Shown here: positions 46,225 to 55,835 of the stretch, one piece after another
How positions within the stretch are numbered: the first letter of the stretch is position 1
Layout: the number at the start of each line of letters is the position of its first letter
DNA from: Actinophytocola algeriensis
Lineage (GTDB): Bacteria > Actinomycetota > Actinomycetes > Mycobacteriales > Pseudonocardiaceae
DNA: 64,000 nt
Assembly (NCBI RefSeq): GCF_014203735.1
Contig: NZ_JACHJQ010000004.1
Span: 868,001-932,000 of the forward strand
Direction: 5' to 3'
Translations under genes and position numbers: made by a program
The notes under the pieces: generated by a model
The model's input: only the letters and a program-made list of their open reading frames with translations
What the model was told of the DNA's origin: nothing
Databases searched by the model: none

Positions 46225-47202
46225 GTGGCCGACAATAGAGGAGGCCCAGCTCATGATCCACCCGAGACCGTCGCGGACGTGGGTGAGTTCGGGCTGATCG
46301 GGCGGGTCACGGCGGGGCGCAAGCAACCGCCGACGACGCTGATCGGGCCGGGTGACGACGCCGCGCTCGTCGCCGCGGCCGATGCCAGGGTGGTCGCGAG
46401 CACCGACGTGCTCGTCGAGGGCGTCCACTTCAGACTCGACTGGTCGACGCCGGAACACGTTGGGCGCAAAGCGATCGCGGTCAACATGGCCGACATCGCC
46501 GCCATGGGTGCGGTGCCCACCGCACTGCTCGTCGGCCTCGCCTGCCCGAAGACCACACGGGCCGAGGTGGCGGAGGCGCTCGCCGCCGGCATGTGGGAGG
46601 AAGCGACCCGTGCCGGTGCCGGTCTCGTGGGCGGCGATGTGGTCACCGCGAGCGAGATCGTGATCTCTGTCACCGCATTGGGCGATCTACAGGGACGCGA
46701 GCCGGTCACCAGGGGTGGCGCCATGCCCGGTGACGTGGTCGCGGTGGCGGGCCGCCTCGGCTGGTCGGCGGCCGGGCTCGCCGTCCTGGGGCGCGGGTTC
46801 CGCTCGCCGGTGCAGGTGGTCGGCGCCTACCGGGTGCCGGAACCGCCGTACGAGGCCGGTCCGCAGGCCGCGTTGGCCGGCGCGACCGCGATGATCGACA
46901 TCTCCGACGGGCTGCTCGCCGACCTCGGCCACATCTGCGAGGAGTCCACAGTGGCCATCGACGTGCGGACCGACCTGCTCGAGGTGCCGCAGCGGCTGGT
47001 GGACGTGTCGACCGCCCTGGGCGCCGACCCCGTGCACTGGGTGCTGACCGGTGGCGAGGATCACGCACTGGCCGCGACCTTCCCCGACGCGGCCGCCATA
47101 CCGGCCGGCTGGCGTGCGATCGGCAGCGTGACCAGGGGAACCCTGGTCACCGTCGACGGCGGGAAGTACGAAGGCGGGGCCGGTTGGCAGCATTTCCGGT
47201 GA
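46225..47202 (+). CDS. thiL: Thiamine-monophosphate kinase
   Basis: A 325-residue AIR-synthetase-fold kinase that makes thiamine diphosphate from the monophosphate. GPGDDAAL near residue 40, VASTDVLVEGVHF near 60, NMADIAAMGA near 85 and IDISDGLLADLGH near 225 are family motifs. The GTG at 46225 follows GGAGG and is preferred; the frame is open to another GTG at 46165 with its own weaker site. It keeps the conserved ddl-thiL-ung neighbourhood. Confidence 0.94.
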   Translation: MADNRGGPAHDPPETVADVGEFGLIGRVTAGRKQPPTTLIGPGDDAALVAAADARVVASTDVLVEGVHFRLDWSTPEHVGRKAIAVNMADIAAMGAVPTALLVGLACPKTTRAEVAEALAAGMWEEATRAGAGLVGGDVVTASEIVISVTALGDLQGREPVTRGGAMPGDVVAVAGRLGWSAAGLAVLGRGFRSPVQVVGAYRVPEPPYEAGPQAALAGATAMIDISDGLLADLGHICEESTVAIDVRTDLLEVPQRLVDVSTALGADPVHWVLTGGEDHALAATFPDAAAIPAGWRAIGSVTRGTLVTVDGGKYEGGAGWQHFR

Positions 47203-47230
47203 GGGCGGTGCGTGCGTCAGAATCCCGGGC

Positions 47231-47710
47231 GTGCGGATCGAAGTGCGGACCTACGACCACCCCGACGCGGTGGCCCTGATCGCGGACGTGCAGCAGGAGT
47301 ACGTCGTGCGCTACGGCGACGTGGACCTGACGCCCGTCGACCCGGCGGAGTTCTCACCGCCGCTGGGGTTGTTCCTCGTCGCGTACATGGACGACGAGCC
47401 CGCCGCGTGCGGTGGCTGGCGGGCGCACGACGACAGCGACAACGACGTCGAGTTGAAACGGATGTACGTGCGGCCCGCGTTCCGCGGTCTCGGTCTCGCG
47501 CGGGCCGTCCTCGCCGAACTGGAGCGGACGGCGGCCGCGGCGGGGTACGCCCGGCTGATCCTGGAAACCGGCAGCAAGCAGCCGGAGGCGATCGCGTTGT
47601 ACACGTCGGCGGGGTACACGCCGGTGGCACGGTTCGGGTACTACGCCGAGGCGCCGGAAGCGGTGCACCTCGGGAAGTCGTTGGAGGTCGCGTGCCCGTC
47701 TACGCCCTAG
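47231..47710 (+). CDS. GNAT-family N-acetyltransferase
   Basis: A 159-residue acetyltransferase with the acetyl-CoA-binding motif RPAFRGLGLARAVL near residue 79 and the C-terminal ALYTSAGYTPVARFGYY. It starts with GTG 28 bases after thiL and overlaps the next gene by 19 bases. Substrate unknown. This gene and the carbonic anhydrase homologue stand between thiL and ung, which are adjacent or nearly so in mycobacteria. Confidence 0.88.
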   Translation: MRIEVRTYDHPDAVALIADVQQEYVVRYGDVDLTPVDPAEFSPPLGLFLVAYMDDEPAACGGWRAHDDSDNDVELKRMYVRPAFRGLGLARAVLAELERTAAAAGYARLILETGSKQPEAIALYTSAGYTPVARFGYYAEAPEAVHLGKSLEVACPSTP

Positions 47711-48213
47711 GTGACAAGGAACCCACGATCCACCCCGACGCGTACGTGCACCCGGACGCGACGGTGATCGGCGACGTCACCATCGGCGCGTTCGCGTCGG
47801 TGTGGCCGCGGGCGGTGCTGCGCGGCGACGCCGGTTCGATCACGGTCGGCGCGCGCACTTCCGTGCAGGACGGCACGGTCGTGCACTGCACCCAGTGGCA
47901 CCCGGCGGTCATCGGCGCGGACTCGGTGGTCGGCCACAACGCCCACATCGAGGGCGCGACGGTCGGCGAGGGGTGCATGATCGCGTCGGGTTCGGTGCTG
48001 CTCAACGGATCCGTGGTCGAGGACGGCGCCGTGCTCGGCGCGGGCGCGGTGATGTCGTTCAACGGTCATCTGCCCGCGCGCCGCATGGCGCTGGGGGTAC
48101 CCGCCAAGGTCCGCGAGGGCTACGAGGTCCCGGCGGACATGGTGTCGGGCATCGTGGAGAACTACGTCCAGCGGGTTTCCGAGTACAAGGCGGGGCTCCG
48201 CGAGCTGTCGTAG
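47692..48213 (+). CDS. Gamma-carbonic-anhydrase-family hexapeptide protein
   Basis: A 173-residue left-handed beta-helix protein of the gamma-CA/YrdA family with hexapeptide repeats ([21 protein letters not shown]). The zinc histidines are seen in [11 protein letters not shown] and VGHNAHIEG. Activity is often absent or unproven in this family. GTG 47692 follows GGAGG inside the end of the GNAT gene, so the two are translationally coupled. Confidence 0.9.
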   Translation: MPVYALGDKEPTIHPDAYVHPDATVIGDVTIGAFASVWPRAVLRGDAGSITVGARTSVQDGTVVHCTQWHPAVIGADSVVGHNAHIEGATVGEGCMIASGSVLLNGSVVEDGAVLGAGAVMSFNGHLPARRMALGVPAKVREGYEVPADMVSGIVENYVQRVSEYKAGLRELS

Positions 48214-48235
48214 GCGAAGGGATAAAGTCGCGCGG

Positions 48236-48913
48236 GTGACCGCACGACCACTGCACGAGATCGTCGAATCCGGGTGGGCGGAAGCGCTCGCGCCCGCCGC
48301 CGGCCGCATCGCCGCCATGGGGGAGTTCCTGCGCGCGGAGATCGCCGCGGGCCGCGAGTACCTGCCGTCCGGGGAGAACGTGCTGCGGGCTTTCCAGCAG
48401 CCGTTCGCGGACGTGCGCGTGCTCATCGTCGGCCAGGATCCGTACCCCACGCCGGGGCACCCCATCGGCCTGTGCTTCTCGGTGGCGCCGGACGTCCGGC
48501 CCCTGCCGAAGAGCCTGGTGAACATCTACAAGGAGTACAGCGAGGACCTGGGCCACCCGTTGCCGTCCAACGGCGACCTCGGCCCGTGGACCGAGCGCGG
48601 TGTGCTCCTGCTGAACAGGGCGCTGACCGTGCAGCCCGGCAGGCCGAACTCCCACCAGGGCAAGGGGTGGGAGGAGGTCACCGAGCAGGCGATCCGTGCG
48701 CTGGCCGCACGTGGTGGTCCGCTGGTGGCGATCCTGTGGGGCCGCAACGCGCGCAACCTGAAGCCGCTGCTGGACCCGGTGCCGTGCATCGAGTCGGCGC
48801 ACCCGAGCCCGCTCTCCGCGCACAACGGCTTCTTCGGCTCGCGCCCGTTCAGCCGCGCGAACGAGCTGCTGGAGAAGCAGGGCGCGACGGCGATCGACTG
48901 GAAGCTCCCGTAG
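48236..48913 (+). CDS. ung: Uracil-DNA glycosylase
   Basis: A 225-residue family-1 UDG that removes uracil from DNA. The water-activating motif GQDPYP (66-71, Asp68) and the intercalation loop [13 protein letters not shown] near residue 183 are complete. The GTG start at 48236 is 22 bases after the carbonic anhydrase homologue. Position beside thiL is conserved in actinobacteria. Confidence 0.97.
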   Translation: MTARPLHEIVESGWAEALAPAAGRIAAMGEFLRAEIAAGREYLPSGENVLRAFQQPFADVRVLIVGQDPYPTPGHPIGLCFSVAPDVRPLPKSLVNIYKEYSEDLGHPLPSNGDLGPWTERGVLLLNRALTVQPGRPNSHQGKGWEEVTEQAIRALAARGGPLVAILWGRNARNLKPLLDPVPCIESAHPSPLSAHNGFFGSRPFSRANELLEKQGATAIDWKLP

Positions 48914-49070
48914 GCCTACCGCACTGGTGCGTGTCCTGTGATCCTTGTGCGAAGTCCCGGCCTGATCAGCAGTTACCTCAGGGGAACGTGACGGTACTCA
49001 GCCACCAACCGCCTGCGGTCTTCGGGTGTCGCTGGGTCGGGACCAACACTTTTGAATCCGGGGAGGCGGA

Positions 49071-49439
49071 CTAGAAGGCCGGGGCGTCGATGGTCCAGCG
49101 CCACGTGCCGTCCGGTTGGCGCCGCGCGACCTCGGCCGTCGTGCCGCCCGCTTCCTCGGTGCCACCGTCGGGGGTCGCCACCCGGGCGTGCCAAATGGCG
49201 GACGTCAGGGCGATGTCGCCGGAGACGATCACCTTGCGGGTCTCGCCCTCGATGTGCTCGATGGTCGACAGCAGCTCGTCGACCATCGCACGCAGCGCGG
49301 TCTCGCCGGTGCGGGTCGAGCCGTCGAGGTGCACCGCCGTGCCGGCAGGCTCGTAGAGCGCGAGCAGCGTGTCGGCATCCTTGTCGTTGATGGCCGCGGC
49401 GAACAGCTTGTGCAGCTCCGCGGGTTCGGTGGCGGTCAT
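49071..49439 (-). CDS. SnoaL/NTF2-like protein
   Basis: A 122-residue cone-fold protein of the NTF2/SnoaL (DUF4440-like) group: [23 protein letters not shown] at the start and [10 protein letters not shown] at the end. Members serve as cyclases, isomerases or binding proteins; nothing seen fixes the role. It diverges from the LuxR regulator, with 118 bases between, and is probably regulated by it. The 157 bases between its end and ung hold no gene. Confidence 0.8.
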   Translation of the reverse strand: MTATEPAELHKLFAAAINDKDADTLLALYEPAGTAVHLDGSTRTGETALRAMVDELLSTIEHIEGETRKVIVSGDIALTSAIWHARVATPDGGTEEAGGTTAEVARRQPDGTWRWTIDAPAF

Positions 49440-49557
49440 GGGCCCTCCTCGGGTCGTCGGTGTGCTGACGAACAGCCGACCACGCGTGCCCCGGACGCCA
49501 CCATCCCGTGTTCACGGGGGTTCTCCGGCCGGGCACGGTCGGCGATACTGGCGTTCG

Positions 49558-50577
49558 ATGAACCCGCGTGACGAGGCAAGAGCGATCGAGAACGCGTGCG
49601 CCACGGCCAGGTCCTTGCCGGACATGTTCGCCGAGGTGGCGGACGGTCTGACGCGTGTCGTGCCCACCGACGCGTTCTGCCTGAACGGCCTGGACCCCGT
49701 CACCCTGGGGGAGACGTTCGCCCACCACAACCTCCGGCCAACGCCCGACCTCATCGCGCGGTTCTTCGAGATCGAGACCGGGGGACAGGACGTCAACGCG
49801 GTGCCGGTGCTCGCCCGCGACCCGGTCGGTGCCGCGACGCTGCACCAGACCACCGGCGGAGATCCGGCGCGCAGCGCCCGGTACCGGGACGTGCTGCGCC
49901 CCCTCGGTCTGGCCAGGGAACTGCGTGTCGTGCTCCGGGACCGGCGGGTCCCGTGGGGGATGGTGAACCTCTTCCGCGGCGGCGGCTCACCCGACTTCTC
50001 CGCCGAGGAGGTGCGGTTCGTCGCGTCACTGGGCCGGACGATCGCCGACGGCGTCCGCCGCACCCTGGTGCTCGGCGCGGTCGACGCCGGGCAGGACGAG
50101 CCCGGTCCCGGCGTGCTGATCGTCGACCTGGCACGCCCGGAGCGGGTGCACCACAGGTCGGCGACGGCCGAACGCCTGCTGAGCGGGCTTGGCGACGCCG
50201 ACTGGCACCTGGCCAAGGTCGCGCGGCAGGCGTACGCGACGGGGAGGTCCGCGCAGAGCCAGGTGTGTTCCGGTAGCGGGCGCTGGCTGACGCTGCACGC
50301 CGAGCCGTACGACGGCGCCCTGGTCTCTGTCGTCGTCGAGCCGACCCGTCCGGCCGACATCGCCCGCCTCGTCGTCGAGGCCTACGGCCTGTCCGCCCGG
50401 GAGCAGGAGATCGTCCGGCTGCTCGCCCACGGCCACACCAACGCCGAGATCTCCCGGCTGCTGGGGCTCTCCCCGCACACTGTCGGCGACCACGTCAAGA
50501 GCGTCTTCGGCAAGCTGGCCGTGCGCAGCAGGACCGAACTGGTCGCGCGCCTGTTCGTGGCACCGGCCACCGGGTGA
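49558..50577 (+). CDS. LuxR-type regulator with GAF-like sensor domain
   Basis: A 339-residue regulator: an N-terminal GAF-like domain (about 10-170), a variable middle, and a C-terminal LuxR helix-turn-helix (about 275-335, [15 protein letters not shown] and [16 protein letters not shown]). No receiver domain is present, so it likely senses a small molecule. The ATG at 49558 is the first in-frame start after the shared upstream region. It is convergent with rpmB, separated by a hairpin. Confidence 0.87.
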   Translation: MNPRDEARAIENACATARSLPDMFAEVADGLTRVVPTDAFCLNGLDPVTLGETFAHHNLRPTPDLIARFFEIETGGQDVNAVPVLARDPVGAATLHQTTGGDPARSARYRDVLRPLGLARELRVVLRDRRVPWGMVNLFRGGGSPDFSAEEVRFVASLGRTIADGVRRTLVLGAVDAGQDEPGPGVLIVDLARPERVHHRSATAERLLSGLGDADWHLAKVARQAYATGRSAQSQVCSGSGRWLTLHAEPYDGALVSVVVEPTRPADIARLVVEAYGLSAREQEIVRLLAHGHTNAEISRLLGLSPHTVGDHVKSVFGKLAVRSRTELVARLFVAPATG

Positions 50578-50591
50578 ACGGGGAGACAGCA

Positions 50592-50623
50592 AACCGGGCC
50601 GCTGGCGATGCCAGGGCCCGGTT
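50592..50623. terminator. Bidirectional terminator between luxR-type gene and rpmB
   Basis: AACCGGGCC (50592-50600) pairs with GGCCCGGTT (50615-50623), with a second internal stem CTGGC/GCCAG around GAT, giving a long almost continuous hairpin between convergent genes. Confidence 0.85.
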
Positions 50624-50646
50624 CTGTGATCTTGTGGCGCTCGGTA

Positions 50647-50838
50647 TTACCCGCGCGTGACCTTGCCTGCCTTCAGGCAGGAGGTGCACACGTTCAGACG
50701 CTTGCGCTGCGAAACACCGATCTTCGCGTGCACGGTCTGAATGTTCGGGTTCCACCGGCGGCTCGTACGCCGGTGCGAGTGCGAGACCGACTTGCCGAAG
50801 CCTGGCCCCTTGCCACAGACGTCGCAGACGGCAGCCAC
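50647..50838 (-). CDS. rpmB: Ribosomal protein bL28
   Basis: A 63-residue large-subunit protein. It keeps both cysteine pairs (CDVC near the start, CTSC near the end), so this is the zinc-binding C+ form. [16 protein letters not shown] is a hallmark. The GTG start at 50838 is chosen because GGAGTG lies upstream and the family starts M-A-A-V-C. Organisms often carry a second, C- paralogue induced by zinc shortage; it is not in this window. Confidence 0.95.
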   Translation of the reverse strand: MAAVCDVCGKGPGFGKSVSHSHRRTSRRWNPNIQTVHAKIGVSQRKRLNVCTSCLKAGKVTRG

Positions 50839-51002
50839 GTCAGGCACTCCTTTCAACAGTGGAAACTGGCCGACCGGCCAGCAAGCTCGCGGCCCGGCTC
50901 GCGCCGGGCAGGCATGACCAGGGTAACGGCTCGCGATCGGGCCTTCCAAACCGGCCCACTAGTCTGCCGCAAGACCCACCCGTACGGCATGTGGAGGCCG
51001 CG

Positions 51003-52673
51003 ATGCTGCAGGCGCTCGACGCCGCCCAGGTCCGGCGCTGGGCCGTGGCCTGCGTGCAGGCCCTCGACGCGCACCGCGAGGCCATCGACAGCATCAACGT
51101 CTTCCCCGTCGCGGACGGTGACACCGGGTCCAACCTGCTGCACACCATGCGCGCGGCGCTCGACGCGCTGCTGCGGGCCCCCGCGAAGGCGCGCGCCGAC
51201 GCCGGGGCCGCCGTGGCGGTGCTCGCCCGCGGTGCCCTGACCGGGGCGCGCGGCAACTCCGGGGTGATCGTCTCCCAGTTCCTGCGTGGTGCCGCCGACG
51301 CGCTCGCCGACTCCGGCGCGGTGCTCGGGCCCGGCCTGCGGGCCGCGCTGACCTCGGGTGCGGGACGGGCCAGGGCCGCGATGGCCGAGCCCGTCGGCGG
51401 CACGATGATCACCGTTTTCGAGGCGGCCGCCGACGCCGCGCGGGACGAGTCGTCCGACGCGTTGCAGGACGTCGCCACCGCGGCCGCCGTGGCCGCCGCG
51501 GCCGCGCTCGACGACACGCCCCGCCAGCTCGCCGTCCTGGCCGACGCCGGGGTGGTCGACGCGGGTGGGCGCGGGGTGGTCGTGCTGTTCGACGCGCTGG
51601 TCGCGGTGCTGACCGGGCGGCCTGCCGCGCTCGCCGCCGCGCAGCGCGCGACCGCGGAGCGGGCGGCGCGGGCGGGTACGGCGACGCGGGAGGAGAGCTC
51701 GCTCTACACCTCCCGTGAGTCCGGCTCGGACGCGTTCGCGTACGAGGTCATGTACCTGCTCGAACAGGTCGCCGACGACCACACAGCAGAGGGGCTGCGC
51801 GACACGCTCGTCGGGCTCGGCGACTCCGTCTCCGTCGTCGGGGACGGCGCCGGGCTGTGGACCGTGCACGTCCACTGCAACGACATCGGCGCGGCCATCG
51901 AGGCGGGTGTCGAGACCGGGCGCCCGAGGCAGATCCGGGTCGCGCGGTTCGCCGACGCGGCCTCGCCGGAGGCCAGCCGGTTCACCAAGGACCGTGCCGT
52001 GGTCGTGCCGTCACGCAGCACCGAGTTCGCCGACCTGCTGATCAGCGAGGGCGTCACCGTGTGCCCGGTGGACGGTGACGGTGACGGTGACGAGGTGGCC
52101 CAGCGCCTGCTCGAGGCCATCACCGGTTCCGCCGCCGCGCACGTGACGGTGCTGCCCGCCGACCCCGCGCTGGTGGAGGCCGCTGACGAGGCCTCGATCC
52201 GTGCGGTCGCCGCTGGTCAGGACGTGGTCGTCGTGCCGTGCGCGTCGCCGGTCCAGGTGCTGGCCGCCGTCGCCGTGCACGACCCGCGCCGCCGGGCCGG
52301 TGACGACGTCGTGGCCATGGCCGAGTCGGCCGCGGCCACCAGGCGCGGCGAGGTCGTGGTGGCCGCCGAGGCGGCGATCACCTGGATCGGGGCGTGCGAG
52401 GCCGGTGACGTGCTCGGGCTGGCCGACGGGGAGGTCGTGCTGATCGAGCCGGGCCCGCCCGACGTCGCGGCCCTGGACCGCGCCGCGACCGGTGTGGTGT
52501 CGCGCATGCTGACCGTGGGCGGCGAGCTGGTCACCGCCCTGCTCGGCGCGGACGCGCCGGACGAGCTGGCCACGGAGCTCGAGGACTACCTCCGGCGGGT
52601 TCACCCGGAGACCGAACTGGTGGTCTACCAGGGTGGACAGCGCAACGCGGTACTGGTACTCGGCGTCGAGTGA
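51003..52673 (+). CDS. DhaL/DAK2-domain protein (FakA-like kinase)
   Basis: A 556-residue protein with an N-terminal DhaL nucleotide-binding domain (NVFPVADGDTGSN, Asp38 and Asp40 as Mg ligands) and a FakA-like C-terminal part. In Gram-positives FakA phosphorylates fatty acids bound to a DegV/FakB partner; whether the actinobacterial orthologue (Rv2974c) does so is unproven, and no degV gene is in the window. The start at ATG 51003 follows GGAGG; a GTG four codons earlier is an alternative. It precedes recG in the conserved order, here split by MerR and thioredoxin genes. Confidence 0.88.
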   Translation: MLQALDAAQVRRWAVACVQALDAHREAIDSINVFPVADGDTGSNLLHTMRAALDALLRAPAKARADAGAAVAVLARGALTGARGNSGVIVSQFLRGAADALADSGAVLGPGLRAALTSGAGRARAAMAEPVGGTMITVFEAAADAARDESSDALQDVATAAAVAAAAALDDTPRQLAVLADAGVVDAGGRGVVVLFDALVAVLTGRPAALAAAQRATAERAARAGTATREESSLYTSRESGSDAFAYEVMYLLEQVADDHTAEGLRDTLVGLGDSVSVVGDGAGLWTVHVHCNDIGAAIEAGVETGRPRQIRVARFADAASPEASRFTKDRAVVVPSRSTEFADLLISEGVTVCPVDGDGDGDEVAQRLLEAITGSAAAHVTVLPADPALVEAADEASIRAVAAGQDVVVVPCASPVQVLAAVAVHDPRRRAGDDVVAMAESAAATRRGEVVVAAEAAITWIGACEAGDVLGLADGEVVLIEPGPPDVAALDRAATGVVSRMLTVGGELVTALLGADAPDELATELEDYLRRVHPETELVVYQGGQRNAVLVLGVE

Positions 52674-52812
52674 GCATGCCACCGACCACCGGCGGTTCCT
52701 GGCCGCTCGGGGGCCGCGTTCGCCAGGAGCGCATGGCAGGCCGGGGCTGGGGTCCCTCCCCGGCAGTCTTCGGCTGGCGTTCCCGTCGGGGGCAATGTTT
52801 ACAGTCGGTCCC

Positions 52813-53181
52813 ATGCGGATAGGCGAGCTCGCCAGCACGGCGGGCACCACCACGAAGGCGCTGCGCTACTACGAGGAGCGCGGGCTGCTCGACGCCCCGC
52901 GCCGTACCAACGGCTACCGGGACTACGACGAGTCGCACCTGCGGGTCGTGCGGGAGATCCAGACGTTGCGCGAGATCGGGTTCGCGCTCGAGGACACCCG
53001 CCCGTTCGTGGACTGCCTGCGTGCCGGCTACGAGGAGGGTGACTCCTGCCCGGACGCGATCGCCGTCTACCGCCGCAAGATCGCCGAGGTCGAGGCGTAC
53101 CTGGCACAACTGAACGTGGTGCGCGACGAGCTGCGGGCCAAGCTCGCGGACGCGCGCATGCGCAGGGGAGAGGGGAACTGA
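52813..53181 (+). CDS. MerR-family regulator
   Basis: A 122-residue regulator with an N-terminal MerR winged helix (MRIGELASTAGTTTKALRYYEERGLL) and a dimerisation helix (near 82-110). There is only one cysteine, so metal binding of the MerR or SoxR type is not supported. No ribosome site is seen; TTACAGT lies eight bases before the ATG and could be a -10 element, giving a leaderless transcript. The thioredoxin gene starts one base after its stop. Confidence 0.88.
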   Translation: MRIGELASTAGTTTKALRYYEERGLLDAPRRTNGYRDYDESHLRVVREIQTLREIGFALEDTRPFVDCLRAGYEEGDSCPDAIAVYRRKIAEVEAYLAQLNVVRDELRAKLADARMRRGEGN

Positions 53182-53182
53182 C

Positions 53183-53503
53183 ATGGACGCGGTGACGGAG
53201 TCGACGTTCGACAGCCGGGTGCTCGGGCACGACAAGCCGGTGCTGGTCGAGTTCTGGGCGACGTGGTGCGGTCCGTGCCGCATGGTCGCGCCCGTACTGG
53301 AGCAGATCGCGGCGGAACGGCCCGACCTGGACGTCGTGAAGGTCAACTACGACGAGGAACCGGCCATCGGGCAGCGCTACGGCGTGATGGGCCTGCCGAC
53401 GATGCTGCTGTTCTCTGGCGGTGAGCCGGTGCGGTCGATCGTCGGTGCGAAGCCCAAGGCGAAGCTGCTCAGCGAGCTGGACGAGGCGTTGTCGGTGCGG
53501 TGA
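53183..53503 (+). CDS. Thioredoxin
   Basis: A 106-residue thioredoxin with the redox motif WCGPC (Cys29, Cys32), the buried Asp equivalent replaced by Glu/Val context (LVEFWATW) and the cis-Pro in GLPTM. It acts in cytosolic disulfide reduction. The coupling to the MerR gene suggests self-regulated redox defence. It is not part of the mycobacterial order at this site. Confidence 0.93.
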   Translation: MDAVTESTFDSRVLGHDKPVLVEFWATWCGPCRMVAPVLEQIAAERPDLDVVKVNYDEEPAIGQRYGVMGLPTMLLFSGGEPVRSIVGAKPKAKLLSELDEALSVR

Positions 53504-53552
53504 CGGCCAGGGCTGCCCACGATTGTCGGTGCGGCGCGACATAATCGCCTCG

Positions 53553-55745
53553 ATGCTCTCCATGGACAGCAAACTCGAGGCGGCGGTGGGCGCCAAGTCG
53601 GCCAAGGCGCTGGCCGGCGCGTTCGACCTGCACACCGTCGGTGACCTGGTCCGCTACTTCCCGCGGCGGTACGCCGAACGCGGGGAGCTCACCGACATCG
53701 CCGGGTTGGAGATCGGCGAGCACGCGACCGTGATGGCGCGTGTGCAGTCGTTCAACGAGCGGCGGATGCGGCAGCGGTCCGGCTGGATCAGCGAGGTCGT
53801 GATCACCGACGGCAGTCGCACGCTGGAGTGCACGTTCTTCAACCAACGGCACCACAAGCGGGCGCTGACGCCGGGCACGAACGCGTTGTTCGCAGGCAAG
53901 GTGTCGCGGTACCGGAACAAGCTGCAGCTCACCAACCCCGACTACCAGCTGCTCTCCGAGGAGACCGAGGGCGACGCGGCAGGCACGGCCGACACGGCGG
54001 ACGTGGTCGAGAAGTTCACCGGCCTCATCCCGGTGTACCCGGCCGCGGCGTCGATCCAGTCGTGGCAGATCGCGAAGTGCGTGCGGCAGGCGCTGTCGAT
54101 GCTCGACGAGATCGAGGACCCGATGCCCGCGGACCTCCGCCATCGCCGGGGCTTCGACAACTACGACGAGGCCATCCGCAAGATCCACACGGCCTCCGAC
54201 TGGGCGGGTGTGCAGGTCGCCCGCGAGCGCCTGAAGTGGGACGAGGCGATGGCGGTCCAGCTCGCCCTGGCGCAGCGGCGGCACGGCGCGATCTCCCGGC
54301 CCGCGCCGGAGTGCAAGCGCCGTGACGACGGGCTCCGGGCGGCGTTCGACAAGCGGCTGCCGTTCACGCTCACGGCCGGTCAGCAGGAGGTCGGCGAGAT
54401 GATCGCGGCCGACCTGGAAGTGGCGCACCCGATGAACCGGCTGCTGCAGGGCGAGGTCGGTTCCGGCAAGACGATCGTGGCGCTGCGGGCGATGCTGCAG
54501 GTCGTGGACGCGGGCAGGCAGGCGGCCCTGCTCGCGCCGACGGAGGTGCTGGCCGCACAGCACGCCCGGTCGCTCGCGAACATGCTCGGTGACCTGGCGA
54601 TGGCCGGTGAGCTGGGCGCGGCAGACGAGGCGACGCGGCTCACGCTGCTGACCGGGTCGCTGCCCGCGGCACAGCGCAAGCAGGCGCTGCTGGACGCCGC
54701 GAGCGGGGCGGCGGGCATCGTCGTCGGCACGCACGCGCTGATCCAGGACACCGTGCAGTTCGCGGACCTGGGCTTTGTGGTGGTCGACGAGCAGCACCGG
54801 TTCGGCGTGGAGCAGCGGGACGCGCTGCGGACCAGGGCGGGGGAGAACACCAGCCCGCACGTACTGGTGATGACGGCGACGCCCATCCCGAGGACGGTCG
54901 CCATGACCGTGTACGGCGACCTGGAGACGTCGTCGCTGCGTGAGCTGCCGGCCGGTCGCTCGCCGATCAGCACGGCGGTGGTGCCCGCGGCGGAGAAGCC
55001 GACGTGGCTGGACCGGGCGTGGCAGCGCATCCGCGAGGAGGTCGCGGCCGGGCACCAGGCGTACGTGGTGTGCCCGAGGATCGGCGACCAGGAGTCCGCG
55101 GAGGACGTGACCACCGACGACGACGGCCGCCGTCCGCCGCTGTCGGTGGTCGAGGTCGCGGAGATGCTGGCGGAAGGGCCGCTGAAAGGGCTGCGGCTGG
55201 CACTGCTGCACGGCAGGCTGCCCGCCGACGACAAGGACGCGGTGATGCGTGCTTTCGCGGCAGGCGAGATCGACGTGCTCGTGGCGACGACGGTGGTCGA
55301 GGTGGGCGTGGACGTCCCGAACTCGACGGCCATGGTGATCATGGACGCCGACCGGTTCGGGGTGTCGCAGCTGCACCAGTTGCGTGGCCGGGTCGGCCGG
55401 GGCAAGGCACCCGGCGTCTGCCTGCTGGTGACGGAAACCCTTGGGGGCACGGCAACCCGAGAGCGACTGGACGCGGTGGCGTCCACTTTGGACGGATTCG
55501 AGCTGGCCCGCGTGGACCTGGAGATGCGCCGCGAAGGCGACATCCTCGGGGCGACTCAGTCGGGGACGCGGTCGGCCTTGAAGTTGCTGTCCCTGCTGCG
55601 GGATGAGGAGTTGATCGCGGAGGCTCGGGTGGAGGCACAGGAGCTGGTGTCGCGTTCTCCGGATCTGGCCGAGTTCCCCGGCTTGGCGGCGATGGTCGCT
55701 TCGCTGGTTTCCGGGACCAAGGCCGAGTATCTCGAGAAGGCGTAA
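53553..55745 (+). CDS. recG: ATP-dependent DNA helicase RecG
   Basis: A 730-residue branched-DNA helicase that reverses stalled forks and processes Holliday junctions. The N-terminal wedge OB domain (about 50-150) is followed by superfamily-2 motor motifs: GEVGSGKT (Walker A), VVDEQHRFG (motif II), TATPIPRT (III) and QLRGRVGRG (VI), with the TRG region at the end. The ATG at 53553 matches the usual N-terminus. A bidirectional terminator follows. Confidence 0.96.
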   Translation: MLSMDSKLEAAVGAKSAKALAGAFDLHTVGDLVRYFPRRYAERGELTDIAGLEIGEHATVMARVQSFNERRMRQRSGWISEVVITDGSRTLECTFFNQRHHKRALTPGTNALFAGKVSRYRNKLQLTNPDYQLLSEETEGDAAGTADTADVVEKFTGLIPVYPAAASIQSWQIAKCVRQALSMLDEIEDPMPADLRHRRGFDNYDEAIRKIHTASDWAGVQVARERLKWDEAMAVQLALAQRRHGAISRPAPECKRRDDGLRAAFDKRLPFTLTAGQQEVGEMIAADLEVAHPMNRLLQGEVGSGKTIVALRAMLQVVDAGRQAALLAPTEVLAAQHARSLANMLGDLAMAGELGAADEATRLTLLTGSLPAAQRKQALLDAASGAAGIVVGTHALIQDTVQFADLGFVVVDEQHRFGVEQRDALRTRAGENTSPHVLVMTATPIPRTVAMTVYGDLETSSLRELPAGRSPISTAVVPAAEKPTWLDRAWQRIREEVAAGHQAYVVCPRIGDQESAEDVTTDDDGRRPPLSVVEVAEMLAEGPLKGLRLALLHGRLPADDKDAVMRAFAAGEIDVLVATTVVEVGVDVPNSTAMVIMDADRFGVSQLHQLRGRVGRGKAPGVCLLVTETLGGTATRERLDAVASTLDGFELARVDLEMRREGDILGATQSGTRSALKLLSLLRDEELIAEARVEAQELVSRSPDLAEFPGLAAMVASLVSGTKAEYLEKA

Positions 55746-55791
55746 AGCGTCTTTCAGGACATGGATTTCCCGCACCCGGACCCGGAATGCG

Positions 55792-55828
55792 GAAAGCCCC
55801 CGCCAGGCTGTGCCTGACGGGGGCTTTC
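55792..55828. terminator. Bidirectional terminator between recG and Scy-like gene
   Basis: GAAAGCCCCCG (55792-55802) pairs with CGGGGGCTTTC (55818-55828), with an inner CAGGC/GCCTG stem around TGT. A- and T-rich ends on both sides allow function in both directions. Confidence 0.88.
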
Positions 55829-55835
55829 TCCTGAA

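Noticed and set aside
48973-49070. A possible C-terminal protein scrap on the minus strand (PDPATPEDRRRLVAEYRHV) beyond the SnoaL-like gene
   Set aside because: It looks protein-like but is only about 30 residues, has no start of its own, and could be chance in this composition.
53469-55775. A 768-codon open frame antisense to recG
   Set aside because: Same composition artefact; no recognisable domain and recG is intact on the other strand.
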